Shown in pieces: positions 49,528 through 60,639 of a stretch of DNA of 64,000 nucleotides (its first letter is position 1; each line of letters begins with the position of its first letter). This DNA is from Myoxocephalus aenaeus (lineage: Eukaryota > Chordata > Actinopteri > Perciformes > Cottidae). The DNA lies in assembly GCA_038501785.1 (NCBI GenBank), contig JBAMJR010000170.1:2541001-2605000 (forward strand). Direction: 5' to 3'. The translations under genes and the position numbers were made by a program. The notes beneath the pieces were generated by a model. The model was not told where the DNA came from, did no database searches, and worked only from the letters and a program-made list of their open reading frames with translations.

Positions 49528-49528
<1 letters not shown>
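48958..49528. other. Unassigned non-coding sequence
   Basis: Plain AT-rich spacer. No gene or repeat family is visible. Confidence 0.5.
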
Positions 49529-49599
<71 letters not shown>

Positions 49600-49608
49600 T
49601 GTGTGTGT
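49529..49608. repeat. (GT)n microsatellite with CGCG interruption
   Basis: About 80 bp of alternating GT, interrupted near its end by GCGCG (49595-49599). This alternating purine-pyrimidine stretch is a strong Z-DNA candidate. A short CA run (49722-49733) and a C-run (49743-49753) follow within 150 bases. Confidence 0.95.
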
Positions 49609-50749
49609 ATGGGTATTTCCATTAGCTGTTAGCCAGAGCAGCAGCGGCCGAGCGGTAAGCAGCAGTGTGTGTGTGTACAGATAGTCCTTTCAGTGAGCTG
49701 TTACACACCGCAAAGTGTTACACACACACACACCCCTCCCCTCCCCCCCCCCCACTGTGGCTGCAGAGGGGTCAGCGATGCACTCAGCTGTGTTATCACT
49801 AGCGGCCCCTACCTGTCGGGGGTCCGATAAGAGTTGTTAGTGGGGAGTCAGCAGGCAGTCAATGGCAGTGTATAAAACGGGCAATTAAAGGTGTTTTGAG
49901 AAAGCGTGAGTCACTGCAACCACGAGAGGTCCTTCAGCATGCAGCCATAACTGACCGCCCCAAAATGTGGAGCAGTTTGCCGCCAGCACAATGAGAGCTT
50001 AGCCGTGGACGGACACAAAGGTGCGCACTCACTCTCACACGCACGCACACGCACGACCCATGATAGATTGCGAGGTGAAATTCGTTCTGCTGCCAGGGCT
50101 CACTTAAAAAAAAACGGAATACAACACCATCAACACATCAACACACAGAGCCAGAGCAGGGAGATGGAAATTCGTACCAATACTTACATGAATAGTGCAA
50201 GTGTGCGAGAGGAGTGAAATGAGTGCAGTCAGAGTGCTGTGTGCTATTGAACACATTAATGGTACTTAGGATGAAGGAGACAGGGTTTCTCTTCATCCTC
50301 CTAACAGTTGTGTGAGGAAAACTAAATGATGTCCTGAGGGCAAAAGATTAAACTATTTTAGTGGATGGTCCTGGCAGTCCTATACAGTATTTGAAGAACC
50401 TGCTTGTTATAAATGTCCAAGAGCTCGACGCCTCCCGAGTCTATTCTTGTTGGACAAATTTAGATTTCCAAACCGAGCAAACACACAAAAGGTTGAAAAA
50501 GATTCAATGAAACGCCTGTAAGAGAGAGTTCATTATTCCCAAAAGAATGTCTTTGCTAGACCTGTTTTGAGGTAGCATCAACAAGAGATGCAGGACTACT
50601 TTACCTGATAACTTAACTTTGACGTAAAAGTTGAAAGTTGTTCAATTAAACTTTTTTTTTTTACCATTTTCAAACGGCTTTGTTTAGAAGAGACTCTAAA
50701 CTCCACATTGTAACCCAATGGTCAGAAATATCTTGAGACAATGATATGC
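49609..50749. other. Unassigned non-coding sequence
   Basis: Includes GGCAGCAGCGGCCG-like GC-rich text near 49640, the CA and C runs at 49722-49753, and plain AT-rich spacer after 50000. No gene is supported. Confidence 0.45.
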
Positions 50750-51115
50750 GTATATCGGACACACTATTTAGCATGAGTAAAGCATGAGTAAACACTTAAT
50801 TCATCATTTATAAAGCATTGTTCCAACATGAACACTCATTAGTAACTCATTAATATGCAATTCATAAACACAGTTGTGAATGTTTTATTCTTGATTAATG
50901 CGCTTGACTATTATGCGTTTCATGATTGGGTTTTCATACTTTATAAATGATGGATTCCCCATTTGTAAATGAAGTAATATTGCAAACCAATTATTAAGGA
51001 CTTATAGATGATGCACTACTGGTTAACATGTGCCTTATAAACGTGTTGTAATACTGCAATTCATGATTAATTCAGGTAGTTACTAGTCATTAGGTATCAG
51101 TTAAGTATTTTGTGT
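50750..51115. repeat. AT-rich dispersed repeat with 'cattaat/tataaa' words (family J)
   Basis: The block is built from loosely repeated words: GAGTAAACACTTAATTCATC, ATTTATAAAGCATTGTT, CATTAGTAACTCATTAATAT, GCAATTCATAAACACAG, TTTATAAATGATGGATTCCC, CTTATAGATGATGCACTAC and GCCTTATAAACGTG. Similar AT-rich elements are common in fish genomes. Repeats of the stem ATTTATAAA/TTTATAAAT in both orientations suggest a partly self-complementary element. Limits are approximate. Confidence 0.4.
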
Positions 51116-51626
51116 GACCCATAGCACAAAAACTGGAAACGGCCCCTTGAGGACCTCAACTTGTCATTTTGTTTTTGTGCAAATATAAAAAATAGATGTG
51201 ACATTGAGAGGTAATGGTGGGCCGATATGGTTTCCTTCACACAGAACCAGCTGTTTGGCCCGGCTCCGTCCTTCATGCTCAGCCAATCGGCTTCTGCTGT
51301 TACAGACATGAGCGGTATCAATCTTCTCACGTAACTCCCGACTGACAGGCGATCTCTGCGAAAACACAACAGCAATGAGCCACAGCACCGAAGATGAAAG
51401 CCAACTGAAAACAGTTATTTGGGACTGCTACTTAACATTTTTAAACAGGACAACAATGTAGATGTGCAGTATATCCAGAAAGAAGGTCCTCTTCAGGATT
51501 CAGGCCACACGTCCATCAGTTGTGATGAGTCACGCTGTTACACCATGCCTCCGCATCCATCCCCCTGCTGTACACCAGCTTTATCTGTGTCTGTCTTTCC
51601 CTTTCTATCCCTCACTGCTGTACCCA
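51116..51626. other. Unassigned non-coding sequence
   Basis: No gene or repeat is confidently visible. Confidence 0.45.
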
Positions 51627-51636
51627 TACACACACA

Positions 51637-51667
<31 letters not shown>

Positions 51668-51669
51668 GT

Positions 51670-51727
<58 letters not shown>
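51627..51727. repeat. (CA)n microsatellite with CG and GT interruptions
   Basis: About 100 bp of CA with interruptions CGCG near 51637, a CGTA near 51667 and CGCA near 51695. The interruptions divide it into three or four pure segments, so it is older or more stable than the array at 47372. Confidence 0.95.
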
Positions 51728-51730
<3 letters not shown>

Positions 51731-51755
51731 CTCCTCCCCCTTTATTCTGCGAGGC

Positions 51756-51773
51756 AAAAAAAAAAAAAAAAAA
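51756..51773. repeat. Poly-A run of 18
   Basis: Eighteen consecutive A, 28 bases after the CA array. It could be the tail of a retroposed sequence in the plus orientation, but no body is recognisable upstream other than the microsatellite. Confidence 0.9.
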
Positions 51774-52959
51774 GCTAGAACACCATTCTTCGCTGCCACC
51801 AATCCGTGCCCTCATTTTAAACATATCTCACTCAGTTACGTAACAGACAATTATATAACCAATTCAGCGCGCTCAAAGACTATAGCCTCACAAGGGCACT
51901 CCCAGCGCAGTGGTAAGCAGGGCAATGGTGATAGGGGGAAGAGGAGGAAATGTGTAAGTAATTTTAATAAAGAGATGGCATACAGTTACGACCCATCATG
52001 GACTAATGATAGGAAATGAATAACGGGGAGGGAAGGAGCCGGTGTGAAATTGTCAATTAGGATTTTCTTCCTGTGGCAACTAAAGGGAATTCAATAAGGC
52101 AGAGGCAGAAGTGAGACACTGCTATGTGGAGATGGCAGAGGCCTGCTTCTCCCTCTCTGTGTGAGCGGAAACTCTCCGAGCTAAAGGCAAAACCGCAGAT
52201 TATAAGATCAGCTTTAATTAATTCAGTGAAGCGGTCATGGAGGCGTTTTTTATTTTTTATTATCCAGTTCGTGTCATCCACCTCTGTATATGTTTAACAC
52301 AAATGTTTCGTGTGTGTGTGTGTGTGTTTGAAGATCACATCCAAATTGTCTCATATTTCATATATGTTGCCTGCAACCATCATCATAGTCATTCATAATA
52401 CAAATTTGCAGCAGACCGTTCTTCTTATCACACAATGTGGAAAACAGCTGCTAAATGAAATGTGGTGAAGATGTTTCCTCAACTGCTGTCTGCAACCTAT
52501 TTTGTCTGAAAAATAATCTTTTGAAGGACCTTTTTAACCGCATCTCTGTCTTCGAGTTTTCTCAGTTTTGGGACTTCGGTCACACGTTAATATATTATTA
52601 CATGACTTATTTTGTCATTTGGGTTTGAGGACTTATCTGTATTAGTTTTGTCTTTTAAAACAAACTCAAAGGAATTAACATATGATGTGTGGCTGCTCCA
52701 GTCCTGGTGCGCTCCGCTTCATCCTGGAACTAACTGAGCTCCTCCACTGTTTTCATGCTGATGGCCATCAGCTTCCCACTGCTCACCCACAACAGAGCCT
52801 AACATTCCTGGGAACATGTGATTTCCCCCCTGTGCTTCTCTTCGCTGCCCCCCACCCCCAGACCACCCAGACACGTGACCACAAGGCTGTTACTCCCTGG
52901 AAAACAGCCCGAGCAGGCAGCTACAGTAGGAGGCCTTCTGATAACACCGGCAGTATTAT
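51774..52959. other. Unassigned non-coding sequence
   Basis: No gene is supported. A short GT run lies at 52310-52327. The patch 52690-52930 is GC-richer, with a 126-codon frame that ends in a leucine-rich reading of the CTG/CTA tract. Confidence 0.45.
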
Positions 52960-53062
52960 GCTGCTAATACTACAACCGCTGCTATTGATGTTACTACCCT
53001 CACTGCAGCATCTACTGTCGCTACCTCTACTGCTGCTGCTGCTCCCAATACTAAAACCATAA
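52960..53062. repeat. Imperfect CTG/CTA/CTC trinucleotide tract
   Basis: Loose repetition of ATGCTGCTAATACTACAACC, GCTGCTATTGATGTTACTAC and CTCTACTGCTGCTGCTGCTC text with a period of three. A similar tract lies at 53917-54032, on the other side of the hAT-like element. Confidence 0.7.
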
Positions 53063-53369
53063 TGGATGTTGCTGCTACTAGTATTTCCACTAGTTGTTAG
53101 CAACTGCATTTTTAAAAGGCATGTAACGGCTTCAGAAGCCACAAGAGGGGTATTTACAAACACATTTTATGTTGTAGAGCAAAACATAAAAATCTCTAAC
53201 AATTAAAATACAATTTAACAATTAAAACAATTAAAATACTTGTTCACTGATCCCTGTCATCATATTGTACACATTCTCTAATAAAGTATATATATATATA
53301 TATATATAAATAAAAGATAGAGCCAAAGACACAAAAAAAGAAAGAAAAAGACATGAAGCATCTGTTCAC
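53063..53369. other. Spacer with a (TA)n run
   Basis: AT-rich text with a pure TA run at 53287-53307 followed by A-rich sequence (53310-53352). No gene is visible. Confidence 0.6.
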
Positions 53370-53915
53370 CAATGTTTTGTATTTTGGGCCAAGAGTATTA
53401 TGGGTAACGCTCCGGCTGCATTGTTGTCATCGTCAGGCAGCTAAGTGCTGTATGTTGTTGCTTAATAAAAAGGCTTGGTCGTAGTCTGAGTCATACTTGT
53501 TATACCAGTCACATAAAATAATTGAAGATATAACAACTAAACTCTACACACACTGCTACGTTCACAGCTATGACGTTAAGTTATGAAGTTACTGATAGAA
53601 TCATACTCACCATCACACATATGCTCTCTCTATATCTACCGAAAACCGGCTAACGCCGCGCCGGCTGACAATACACTGACCTAAAACCTGACAGAGTATG
53701 TCAGGTAGACACACGGCCGCCTCACTGGGAATGTGGCTGCATGTTTCCATGATGACGTGACATCATGGTGGGTAACTCGGCCTGGACGGGTGAACTCGGG
53801 ACTGTTCTGGCGGTAAAGGATTTAATCGTGTTGCCGTTGCAGCTGTGCAACCACAAGGCATTCATTTAGTCTGTTAACGGTTAACGATCGGTTAACAAGG
53901 TTCGGAGCACTACTT
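53370..53915 (-). mobile_element. Probable hAT-type transposon 5' region
   Basis: Near its right end the block carries three GTTAAC hexamers in 24 bases (53873-53878, 53880-53885, 53891-53896), a pattern of subterminal repeats seen in fish hAT elements marked by CGGTTAACCG-like text. The interior is CpG-richer than its surroundings (53640-53830), as expected for an element promoter. Read on the minus strand, GGTGAGTATGATTC (complement of 53601-53614) is a good splice donor. I could not recover a transposase frame or both terminal inverted repeats, so class and limits remain uncertain. Confidence 0.35.
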
Positions 53916-53916
53916 G

Positions 53917-54032
53917 TAATACTATTACTGCTGCTGTTACAGCTACTAACTCTGCTGCTAATACTACTGCTATCAGTACTGCTATGGCTACTGGTGTTAC
54001 TGTTCTTCTGGTATTGCTGCTGTTACCATGCA
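53917..54032. repeat. Imperfect CTG/CTA/GTT trinucleotide tract
   Basis: Period-three text such as ACTATTACTGCTGCTGTTAC, TACTACTGCTATCAGTACTG and GGTATTGCTGCTGTTACC. It adjoins the right end of the hAT-like block. Its translation gives alanine/valine-rich frames with no meaning. Confidence 0.7.
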
Positions 54033-55987
54033 ATTTCCACTGCTGCAAAATAGAAAGAAAACACAATAACAACTGGAGGCCATTTGTCCAGATGGATGTA
54101 AGAATTGCTGGATGGGATCGGGCAGTCGGCATCCGTCATAGCCAAAAATGAAACAGCTGTGGTGCACCACACTCATCATGTACTGGCCACCATATCCAAG
54201 AAGGTCACCGGGCCAGCTGTTAAAACGTGGACACATATATCTGCTTATTTTGAGAAAAGAAGAAAAAAAATCATATACCAGCCCACAACTTGAAATATGT
54301 TACCAAATTAGAAAAAAGTGAAAACACAAGAACCTTGTTGATACAGGCCAAGGTCAAATTGGAGTCATGTGGAGTAGGACAACATGTACTTTAACATGGT
54401 TTCTACATTGTTTGATTTTATTGGATGAGGACTTATGGGCAGATCAGCACATTGTGGACCAAGATAGAAAAGAAAAGAAAAAGCCCTTTCAGGATAGAAA
54501 TTAACATTGAACATTTCTCTCACTGTTAACTAACCCTGATAACTGAACAACTGTCGCTGCGCCTGTAAAGCTTTCTCTGCTCATACGTTTTAGGTTATGG
54601 AAAGGCCATTTTAAGAAAAGATAATGTTGCTCCAAAGCTTAACAAGACTTGCCTTGCCAAGCTGCTAGCATGGCATAATATCGCTGCGCAGGGAAAATTT
54701 GTGTGAGCCATAAATGAGTAAAGGTGTGGCACTCTTCTCTGTTGTCTTGCTAACTGCATCTTCTGAATGTGAAGTTTATCACACAGGGAGTGTGGGTCAC
54801 CTTCAGCTTAAAGTGTGTCAAACTAAATGCACTGAAAGCCTCTACTTGCCTCGAGGCGCTGTCAGCCCACAAAGAATATCCGCTGTTTGAATTTCAGGAG
54901 AGCACGCGTAATCCTTGTACATTTTGACAATATGTTTAGCTTACACATAGTAAACAATATTTTCGTATTTGATTTTCTCATCTTTTGGCTATGGTTTTTT
55001 TGTCCTGCTTCAACAGACATCTTCAGTCTTTTCTCCGCCAGCTGCACAACAAGGCGATGACCTCTGGATGTGCAAGATGGTCATGGTCAGGAGTCCAAAA
55101 GGGAGAGAAACATCTGTCACCAGGAAGGACACCAACAAAGACCTTTCTCGAGGTCGAGTCCATGTAGGAATAATCCAACCAAGGAAAGTGTGTGCGTGTG
55201 TGTGTGAGTGACCCGTTCAGTCGTACTCATATGAATGAGATCGTAAAGAATACAGAAGAGGACGAGAGGAGGGTTCGCCCTTCGCTTTACTCTGTCTTAA
55301 TCAATGGCGGCAGGAGGAGTTCTGATTTATGTTTCCCGGGATCTGTGCTCCAGGAACAACCCCAGCTGTTCCATTGACACAGCTGAGGCCAGGAGCGAGA
55401 TGAGTAATATAATTAGCCAATGAATGAAAGGAGGAAGATGGAGAGATCGGTCTGCCTGAGGGTGGGGTGGGTGGGGGGTACAGTTGCCCGCTGATGTTCC
55501 CACACGACAGAGCCACATCTCAGCGTGCACAAAAGCCCTGCTCCGATGTCATCCTCTCAGCATAATTAAACAAGATAAAAGTCGCAGTGGAGGAGTGAGC
55601 CTTAAAGCCTAACGACTGCATCAGTGTGGCGCTGCTCCGTCGTGTCGGTTCATGTTTCTGTGATATCAACATGCTCAGTTACAGCTCTTCTGGGGCGGCT
55701 CGCGCTGAAGAATTAATGGGGAGTCGAGACCGATGCGGGATGGAACCAATACTGGTAGATTTGAACTTGAGCTGCAAAAAACCTGATTTGTGCAAATATT
55801 AGAAAAGGTAAAGGAACTGTAGATTTCAACAATTGTAAATACAACTAAACTTAAACAAAAATTTGAAGATTCATTTTCAGCTTTTTATTGGCCGAACAAT
55901 TTACAGTTGAAGCCTAATTAAACGATCTATGGTGTGTGGTCTCCAGTGGAGGCGCAAAAACGTGGGTGCAAAAGAGTTGAATTCATG
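54033..55987. other. Unassigned non-coding sequence; one weak exon candidate
   Basis: No gene is supported. CTGCTTCAACAG at 55005-55016 is an acceptable splice acceptor, followed by about 60 codons open in one frame with mixed, non-repetitive residues. No domain is recognisable and the downstream donor is weak. A G-rich GGGTGGGGTGGGTGGGGGGT patch lies at 55459-55478 and could form a G-quadruplex. Confidence 0.35.
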
Positions 55988-56262
55988 CTACATCCGCACT
56001 CCTGCGTTTCCATTTTAAAAACACATATCTTTGGGTATGTTTACGCTAGCCTCCACACTACTCCGGAGTTTAAAACTCCCAAAAACGAAGGGGTTTGAAA
56101 AGGACACCGACATTGTGCAAGTTTGAAAACTCCGGGGTTGAGTCGTCGTGTGGATAGAGAAACTGGGGACCTTTTGAAAAAGGTGGCGAAGACACCCGCA
56201 TCCGCTACTTGATTGGGTCTTAGCATTCATGATGTGTCCTTCTCTGATTCGTCACGCCACAT
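55988..56262 (+). repeat. Dispersed repeat with 'cactactccggagttt' text (family G)
   Basis: CTACATCCGCACTCCTGCGT, CCATTTTAAAAACACATATC, CTCCACACTACTCCGGAGTT, AAAACTCCGGGGTTGAGTCG and TCGTGTGGATAGAGAAAC follow the layout of a fish repeat built around a CACACTACTCCGG core and its echo AAAACTCCGG. The core recurs within the copy (56053-56070 and 56126-56136). Class unknown. Confidence 0.5.
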
Positions 56263-57499
56263 GAATTAACATGAAATAAACCAGATTGTTCAGATTTAGA
56301 TCAACTTCTTTTTTTAATCTCACAACGGGAAAATCTTTTGGAACCAGTGCTCCGGACATGAGGTCACTATAAAGATAGATAATGATAAAGACGTTGAAAA
56401 CCATAGCATGACATATGAGACCACAACATACTTACAATAGAACACATTAGATCACATATTTATGGTAGGCTATTTGTCCTGCCCCCTCCTCTACTGTGAT
56501 TGGACACCAGAATTGAACATCAATTGAGTGATCGAAGCACAAGAAAGCACTAGAAAACTCATGGTGTGTCCGTGTATGTTTGAAGAGCGTCAAACACGGC
56601 AAAGCGGCTCATGTTTGTGTTGTTAAACCTCGTTGTTGGTTTATTATCCACTAACCAGCTAACATGAGGGACTCTACAGAACCAATCAGCTGCTTATAGC
56701 AGAGTAAATGCCCCAGTTGTTTGTTTTAAAGGCTTCCCACAATGTTGATGAATATTACATGATATATTACTCAAATCATTTCTGCTTTCAAATTGGGCAC
56801 GGCAACTGGCTATTTAAATATCTGATAAAGTCCTCTTAGCAGTGTCCAAAGGCCTGAGAAGCAGCTGTTAGGCCATCATGAGACCTTGCGTTTGAGTGGA
56901 GTTCTGCATATTCTCATCGTCAAACGGTTTGAGAGTGATTCACAGCAGCATCGTGCAGCTCTGATCTCCGCCATAGGGAGACGACATGTGTGCCCATGCA
57001 GCCACCACTCAGCTCACCGTTGCCCATTAAGTGGTTAATGGTGTCACGTAATGAATGTTCCCTCGCTGTGCCGCTCACACGCTCTTCAGCCTGGAAAGAA
57101 GGACGTCGCCAAAGGATCCGTCGTGTGGAGCGGCTCTCAACAGTAACTCGACAGATGTACGTGTGTAGATGACGCACTGCAGCTACAAAAGCAATGTGAA
57201 ACTGAACACCTTAATATGTGTACCTTCAAATGCCATTAATGTAGCTATAGATAATGACTGATGTGATAATAGGCAACTAATGGAGAACATAATGGATGTA
57301 GCATATTATGCTAAAGTATTATCTGCACGGTTTAGGCATTAAAAACTACTTAAAACTGCAGGATAACATGAAAGTCATCACTTAGATGCCTGCATGAGAT
57401 AAACCAAGTGAAATTAATTTTTTTTGCCTGATTAGACTTCTTCACTGTGCAGACTGCACAGTCATCTTCCTGACCGTCCATCTTTGTTGCAGCTGTTAG
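56263..57499. other. Unassigned non-coding sequence
   Basis: No gene is supported. A GC-richer patch with unique-looking text lies at 56940-57180. Confidence 0.45.
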
Positions 57500-58025
57500 C
57501 GCTGAACTCGAGATTGGCCTTGGTTTCGAGAATGGTTTCAAGAACCTCGTTTGAAAGATCGTGTCTCGGAATTGGCCGCATTTTTATTTGGTCTAGTCTC
57601 GGTCGCTCGCTTTTTATTACAAGACCACGACTGCGGGGATATCGCTAACTAGCCTGTGCATCGTCTGCCGTGTTTGTGGACATTATTACTGTTATGGCAT
57701 GAATTCAAGACATTTCTCATGGTATACTTATACTCACATATACTGTGTGTGTGTGTATGTATATATATGTGGTAATGTAATGGAAGGGGAATCCTCTTTT
57801 TTTTTCTGTGGGTGTCTTTCTTTGAGATCAATTTGAGGAGTGACTGGTGTGCACGGGCCACATTAAATCTGAAGTGTGTGATGCGGCGTGGAAGCTCTCA
57901 CTGCTCTGGTCTCGGTCTTGACTCAATTGTCTCAATTGCTCAAAGTCTTTGTCTTGTCTCAGACTCTCGAGAACACTCTCTTGCTCATGACTCGGTTAAT
58001 AAGCGCCTCGCTCACTTTGAGTAAA
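57500..58025 (+). repeat. Dispersed repeat with 'gtctcggtcttg' words (family H), two separated parts
   Basis: GTGTCTCGGAATTGGCC and GGTCTAGTCTCGGTCGC lie at 57561-57607. TGGTCTCGGTCTTGACTCAA, GTCTTTGTCTTGTCTCAGAC and CTTGCTCATGACTCGGTTAA lie at 57907-57997. The two parts share the GTCTCGGTC word, which is typical of a fish repeat I know from memory. The 270 bases between them contain a GT/TA run (57744-57770) and may be a later insertion. Confidence 0.4.
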
Positions 58026-58599
58026 AGTCACTGCGGCAATCTAAACAGGTCGGACTGAGTAACATTTCTGGAGACACAAGTCTGAATTGAATGCTGGCGG
58101 ATCAATGTAACGACTGCAGCAGCACAAGGTTAAACACGCAGAGAGAAGAAATTAAATGCAAGTCATGTTCGCTTCTGTGAGAGCACTCTTTAGGCTACAA
58201 GGATCAATTATCATGTCCTCTGCTCAAAGAAAGTAAAAACAGCAGATGGGAGATTCGTATCAAGTCGGATCAGTCTATAAAAATGTTTTATTAGGAATAT
58301 TTTATAATGCCTTGTCATTAAATTATTGACGTCGGTGAGGAAATCTCTTCGGGAATTCACAGAGAGAAGAGAGGTGGGCGTCCCTCACGGTCTCTACGGT
58401 CATTAATGTTAAGACTTCAATTGTAAAATAAGCTTTATAATTCAGTCCTGATGCAGCCTGGGAGAGTACAGAAGACACGTTTCTTCCTTTGTGTGATTAC
58501 TTTCTAGGGCACGGTCCTGTCAGCATGAAGCAGAACAAACATTTACATAACACACACCTCGGTCTGAAGGACAAACAGCTTGCGGAAGCGTTCATTTTT
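58026..58599. other. Unassigned non-coding sequence
   Basis: Plain spacer with no recognisable gene or repeat. Confidence 0.45.
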
Positions 58600-59060
58600 C
58601 CCTATATTTGTTGTTGATTACGGTCCAAATTAAGGGTTACGCGTAATACCATTAATTATGTCACCTTGATACATGAACACTGTCGGGAACCGCTTTTAAA
58701 TACATTTCAACGTTCATGGAACCCTTAAATTGTCATTCATTTGGTTAATTTAGGGCTTTTTAAATGAAAATGATTCAATTGTGTTCATCTATTCAAACTA
58801 AAGGCTTTCTGACAATCACACAAAAACCACATGCTTTCAAGTGAAGGATTAATTCAAGGTATTTTAAAGAATGCGTAGTGAAGAGAAGCTTTGTGATACA
58901 CCTCCATTAAGAGTTCACTGTAGAGAGAAAAGCGCCATTAAAATGTGTTTAATCCCCCCAAAAAAGCCTAATATGTATAACTGAAGGCCCTCATTTATAC
59001 GTAACTGCATGATAGTATCTCAGCCCATTACATTAACAACCCTATATGTTAGTGATTGAG
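58600..59060. other. Candidate conserved AT-rich regulatory block
   Basis: Unique-looking, repeat-free AT-rich text with several homeodomain-type words: CCATTAATTATGTC (58651-58664), GGTTAATTTAGG (58743-58754), GGATTAATTC (58846-58855) and CCATTAAAATG (58935-58945). This composition is typical of vertebrate developmental enhancers, but sequence alone cannot establish conservation or activity. Confidence 0.25.
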
Positions 59061-59361
59061 AGCAGGAAAAGAGAGAGTGAGCATCACGATGTAAAACAAA
59101 GTCATCTGCCCATCCCCCTTCGCCACTCTGCTGCGGGCTCACACGTCTTCAGGCAGTCTTCAGCTCCAGCGTGCTGTTTAACCCCCACATTGTTACCAAA
59201 GCTGCAATAAGACACATCTACATTTTCCACGGTAGATGAGTGGGATGCGGCTTGAACCACACACTAGACATGTGAGGGGTGAGACAGCATCAACGGACAG
59301 ATTCTGCTTTTAGCTCGCCCTGAAATGAGATGGGTCTCACCTTTTCCGTGGAAAAAAAAAA
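59061..59361. other. Unassigned spacer
   Basis: No recognisable gene or repeat; an A-run lies at 59352-59360, immediately before the family A copy. Confidence 0.45.
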
Positions 59362-59484
59362 TAGTTCAACATTTTTGAAAAATACGCTTATTGGCTTTAT
59401 TTTCTTAAGTATGGAGCCCTGGGATGTGTTGAGCCTCTAGCTTAGCGTAGACCACAGGCAAGGGGAAACAGCTGGGCTCGCTCC
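59362..59484 (+). repeat. Family A copy, left arm of a fold-back pair
   Basis: TAGTTCAACATTTTTGAAAA, ATACGCTTATTGGC, TAGCTTAGCGTAGACC and AAGGGGAAACAGCTGGGCTC follow the family A order in the plus orientation. Its inverted partner is at 59758-59896. Confidence 0.6.
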
Positions 59485-59757
59485 TTCTGCGCATAAAGCG
59501 GTAGTCTAACCTGTGCATGGAGGGAAAGATGACGTGCATGCTCACACTTGACAAACAGTTTATGTGCATCCATAAAATGCAGATTTGTCAGATATTGTCA
59601 ATAAGGTTTTGGTTTCTGGGACCAAACAGATGACAAAACTGTGAGAAGTTGTGCACAGTCATAACAACCGGCCAAGAAGTAGTTGCAGCATTTTATTTAC
59701 TGATTAAGCGAATGAGAAAAACCTCATTACTGAACTTTAGAGGTCCGTGTTTTTTTT
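59485..59757. other. Spacer between the two fold-back arms
   Basis: About 270 bases that could be the internal part of one fold-back element. GTGCATGCTCACACTTGAC-like text, GGTTTCTGGGACCAAAC (59612-59628, partly self-complementary) and AAGAAGTAGTTGC lie here. No coding frame is visible. Confidence 0.4.
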
Positions 59758-59896
59758 ACTTTGGACAGAGTGAGGCTCGCTATTTCCCTGTTCCTTCCGG
59801 TCTTTATGCTAAGCTAGACCAACCACATCCTGACTCCGACGCAAGAGGGATATTAATCCTCTCATCTCACTCTCAGAAAGAAGGCAAATGAGCATT
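59758..59896 (-). repeat. Family A copy, right arm of a fold-back pair
   Basis: Plus-strand text reads ACTTTGGACAGAGTGAGGCT, CGCTATTTCCCTGTTCC, GGTCTTTATGCTAAGCTAGA, CCTCTCATCTCACTCTCAG and AAGGCAAATGAGCATTTG. It is the reverse complement of the family A order and pairs with the copy at 59362-59484. Confidence 0.6.
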
Positions 59897-60639
59897 TGTT
59901 TTGTGTAACTATTTGTTTTAAAGAGCTGCTTACTGGCATTGAAATAATTGCAATATTGTGGTTTTTTAAACGTTTGTGTTCCAATATGTTTAAAAGCAAA
60001 AAGTTTAAATTCACCAAAAAAAGTATCAATAAAAGCACATATTTAACAATGTGTGCTTTGCTCAGGTTAGAAAACCTCTGGTTGAATTGACTATATTCTT
60101 GAGACTAAGGAACCTTCATCATGCTTTCAAAAAAATAACCACTTGGTGAGGTCATGGTTAAAAGAACAACCACTTCACACCACCTCATCCTTTGCTCTCG
60201 ACGGATGAATCATGCTTCAGCCGAGAAATACGATGTTGTTTTTCTCGAGAGGACAGTCTTGCGTATCAGCCGCGTCAGCAAAATGTAATAGATTCTGTAA
60301 AAGCCCTTTTGAATAGTCTTCCTCTCATCCATGTTCTGCTTATGTTGTCTTAAAAGACAACAAGACAGCAAACAACTCCTTTCAATCACACTCCACTCAC
60401 TCTAATTACGCACCCTAAAGGAAAATGTAGAGGATTTTTCCAAAGAAGAAATAAATAGATCAACCACATAAGCCATGTAAAAACGGTTGTAAATAAGTTG
60501 TTTGTACATTAGTCACAGATACGAGACTGGAAGCAATTTGATTGCCTCTAAATGGCTCTCAACGTGGCGACGCCTGAGCCCTGCGGCTCATAGATGACAT
60601 ATATTCACAACTTGTCTCTGCAAAAAATAGATTAGGTTT
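59897..60639. other. Unassigned sequence with a family F-like fragment
   Basis: ATAACCACTTGGTGAGGTCA near 60136 resembles family F. The rest is AT-rich spacer without a gene. Confidence 0.4.

Noticed and set aside
51419..52019. Frames of 119 and 185 codons with histidine-threonine repeats
   Set aside because: They run through the CA array at 51627-51727; the parts outside it have no domain.
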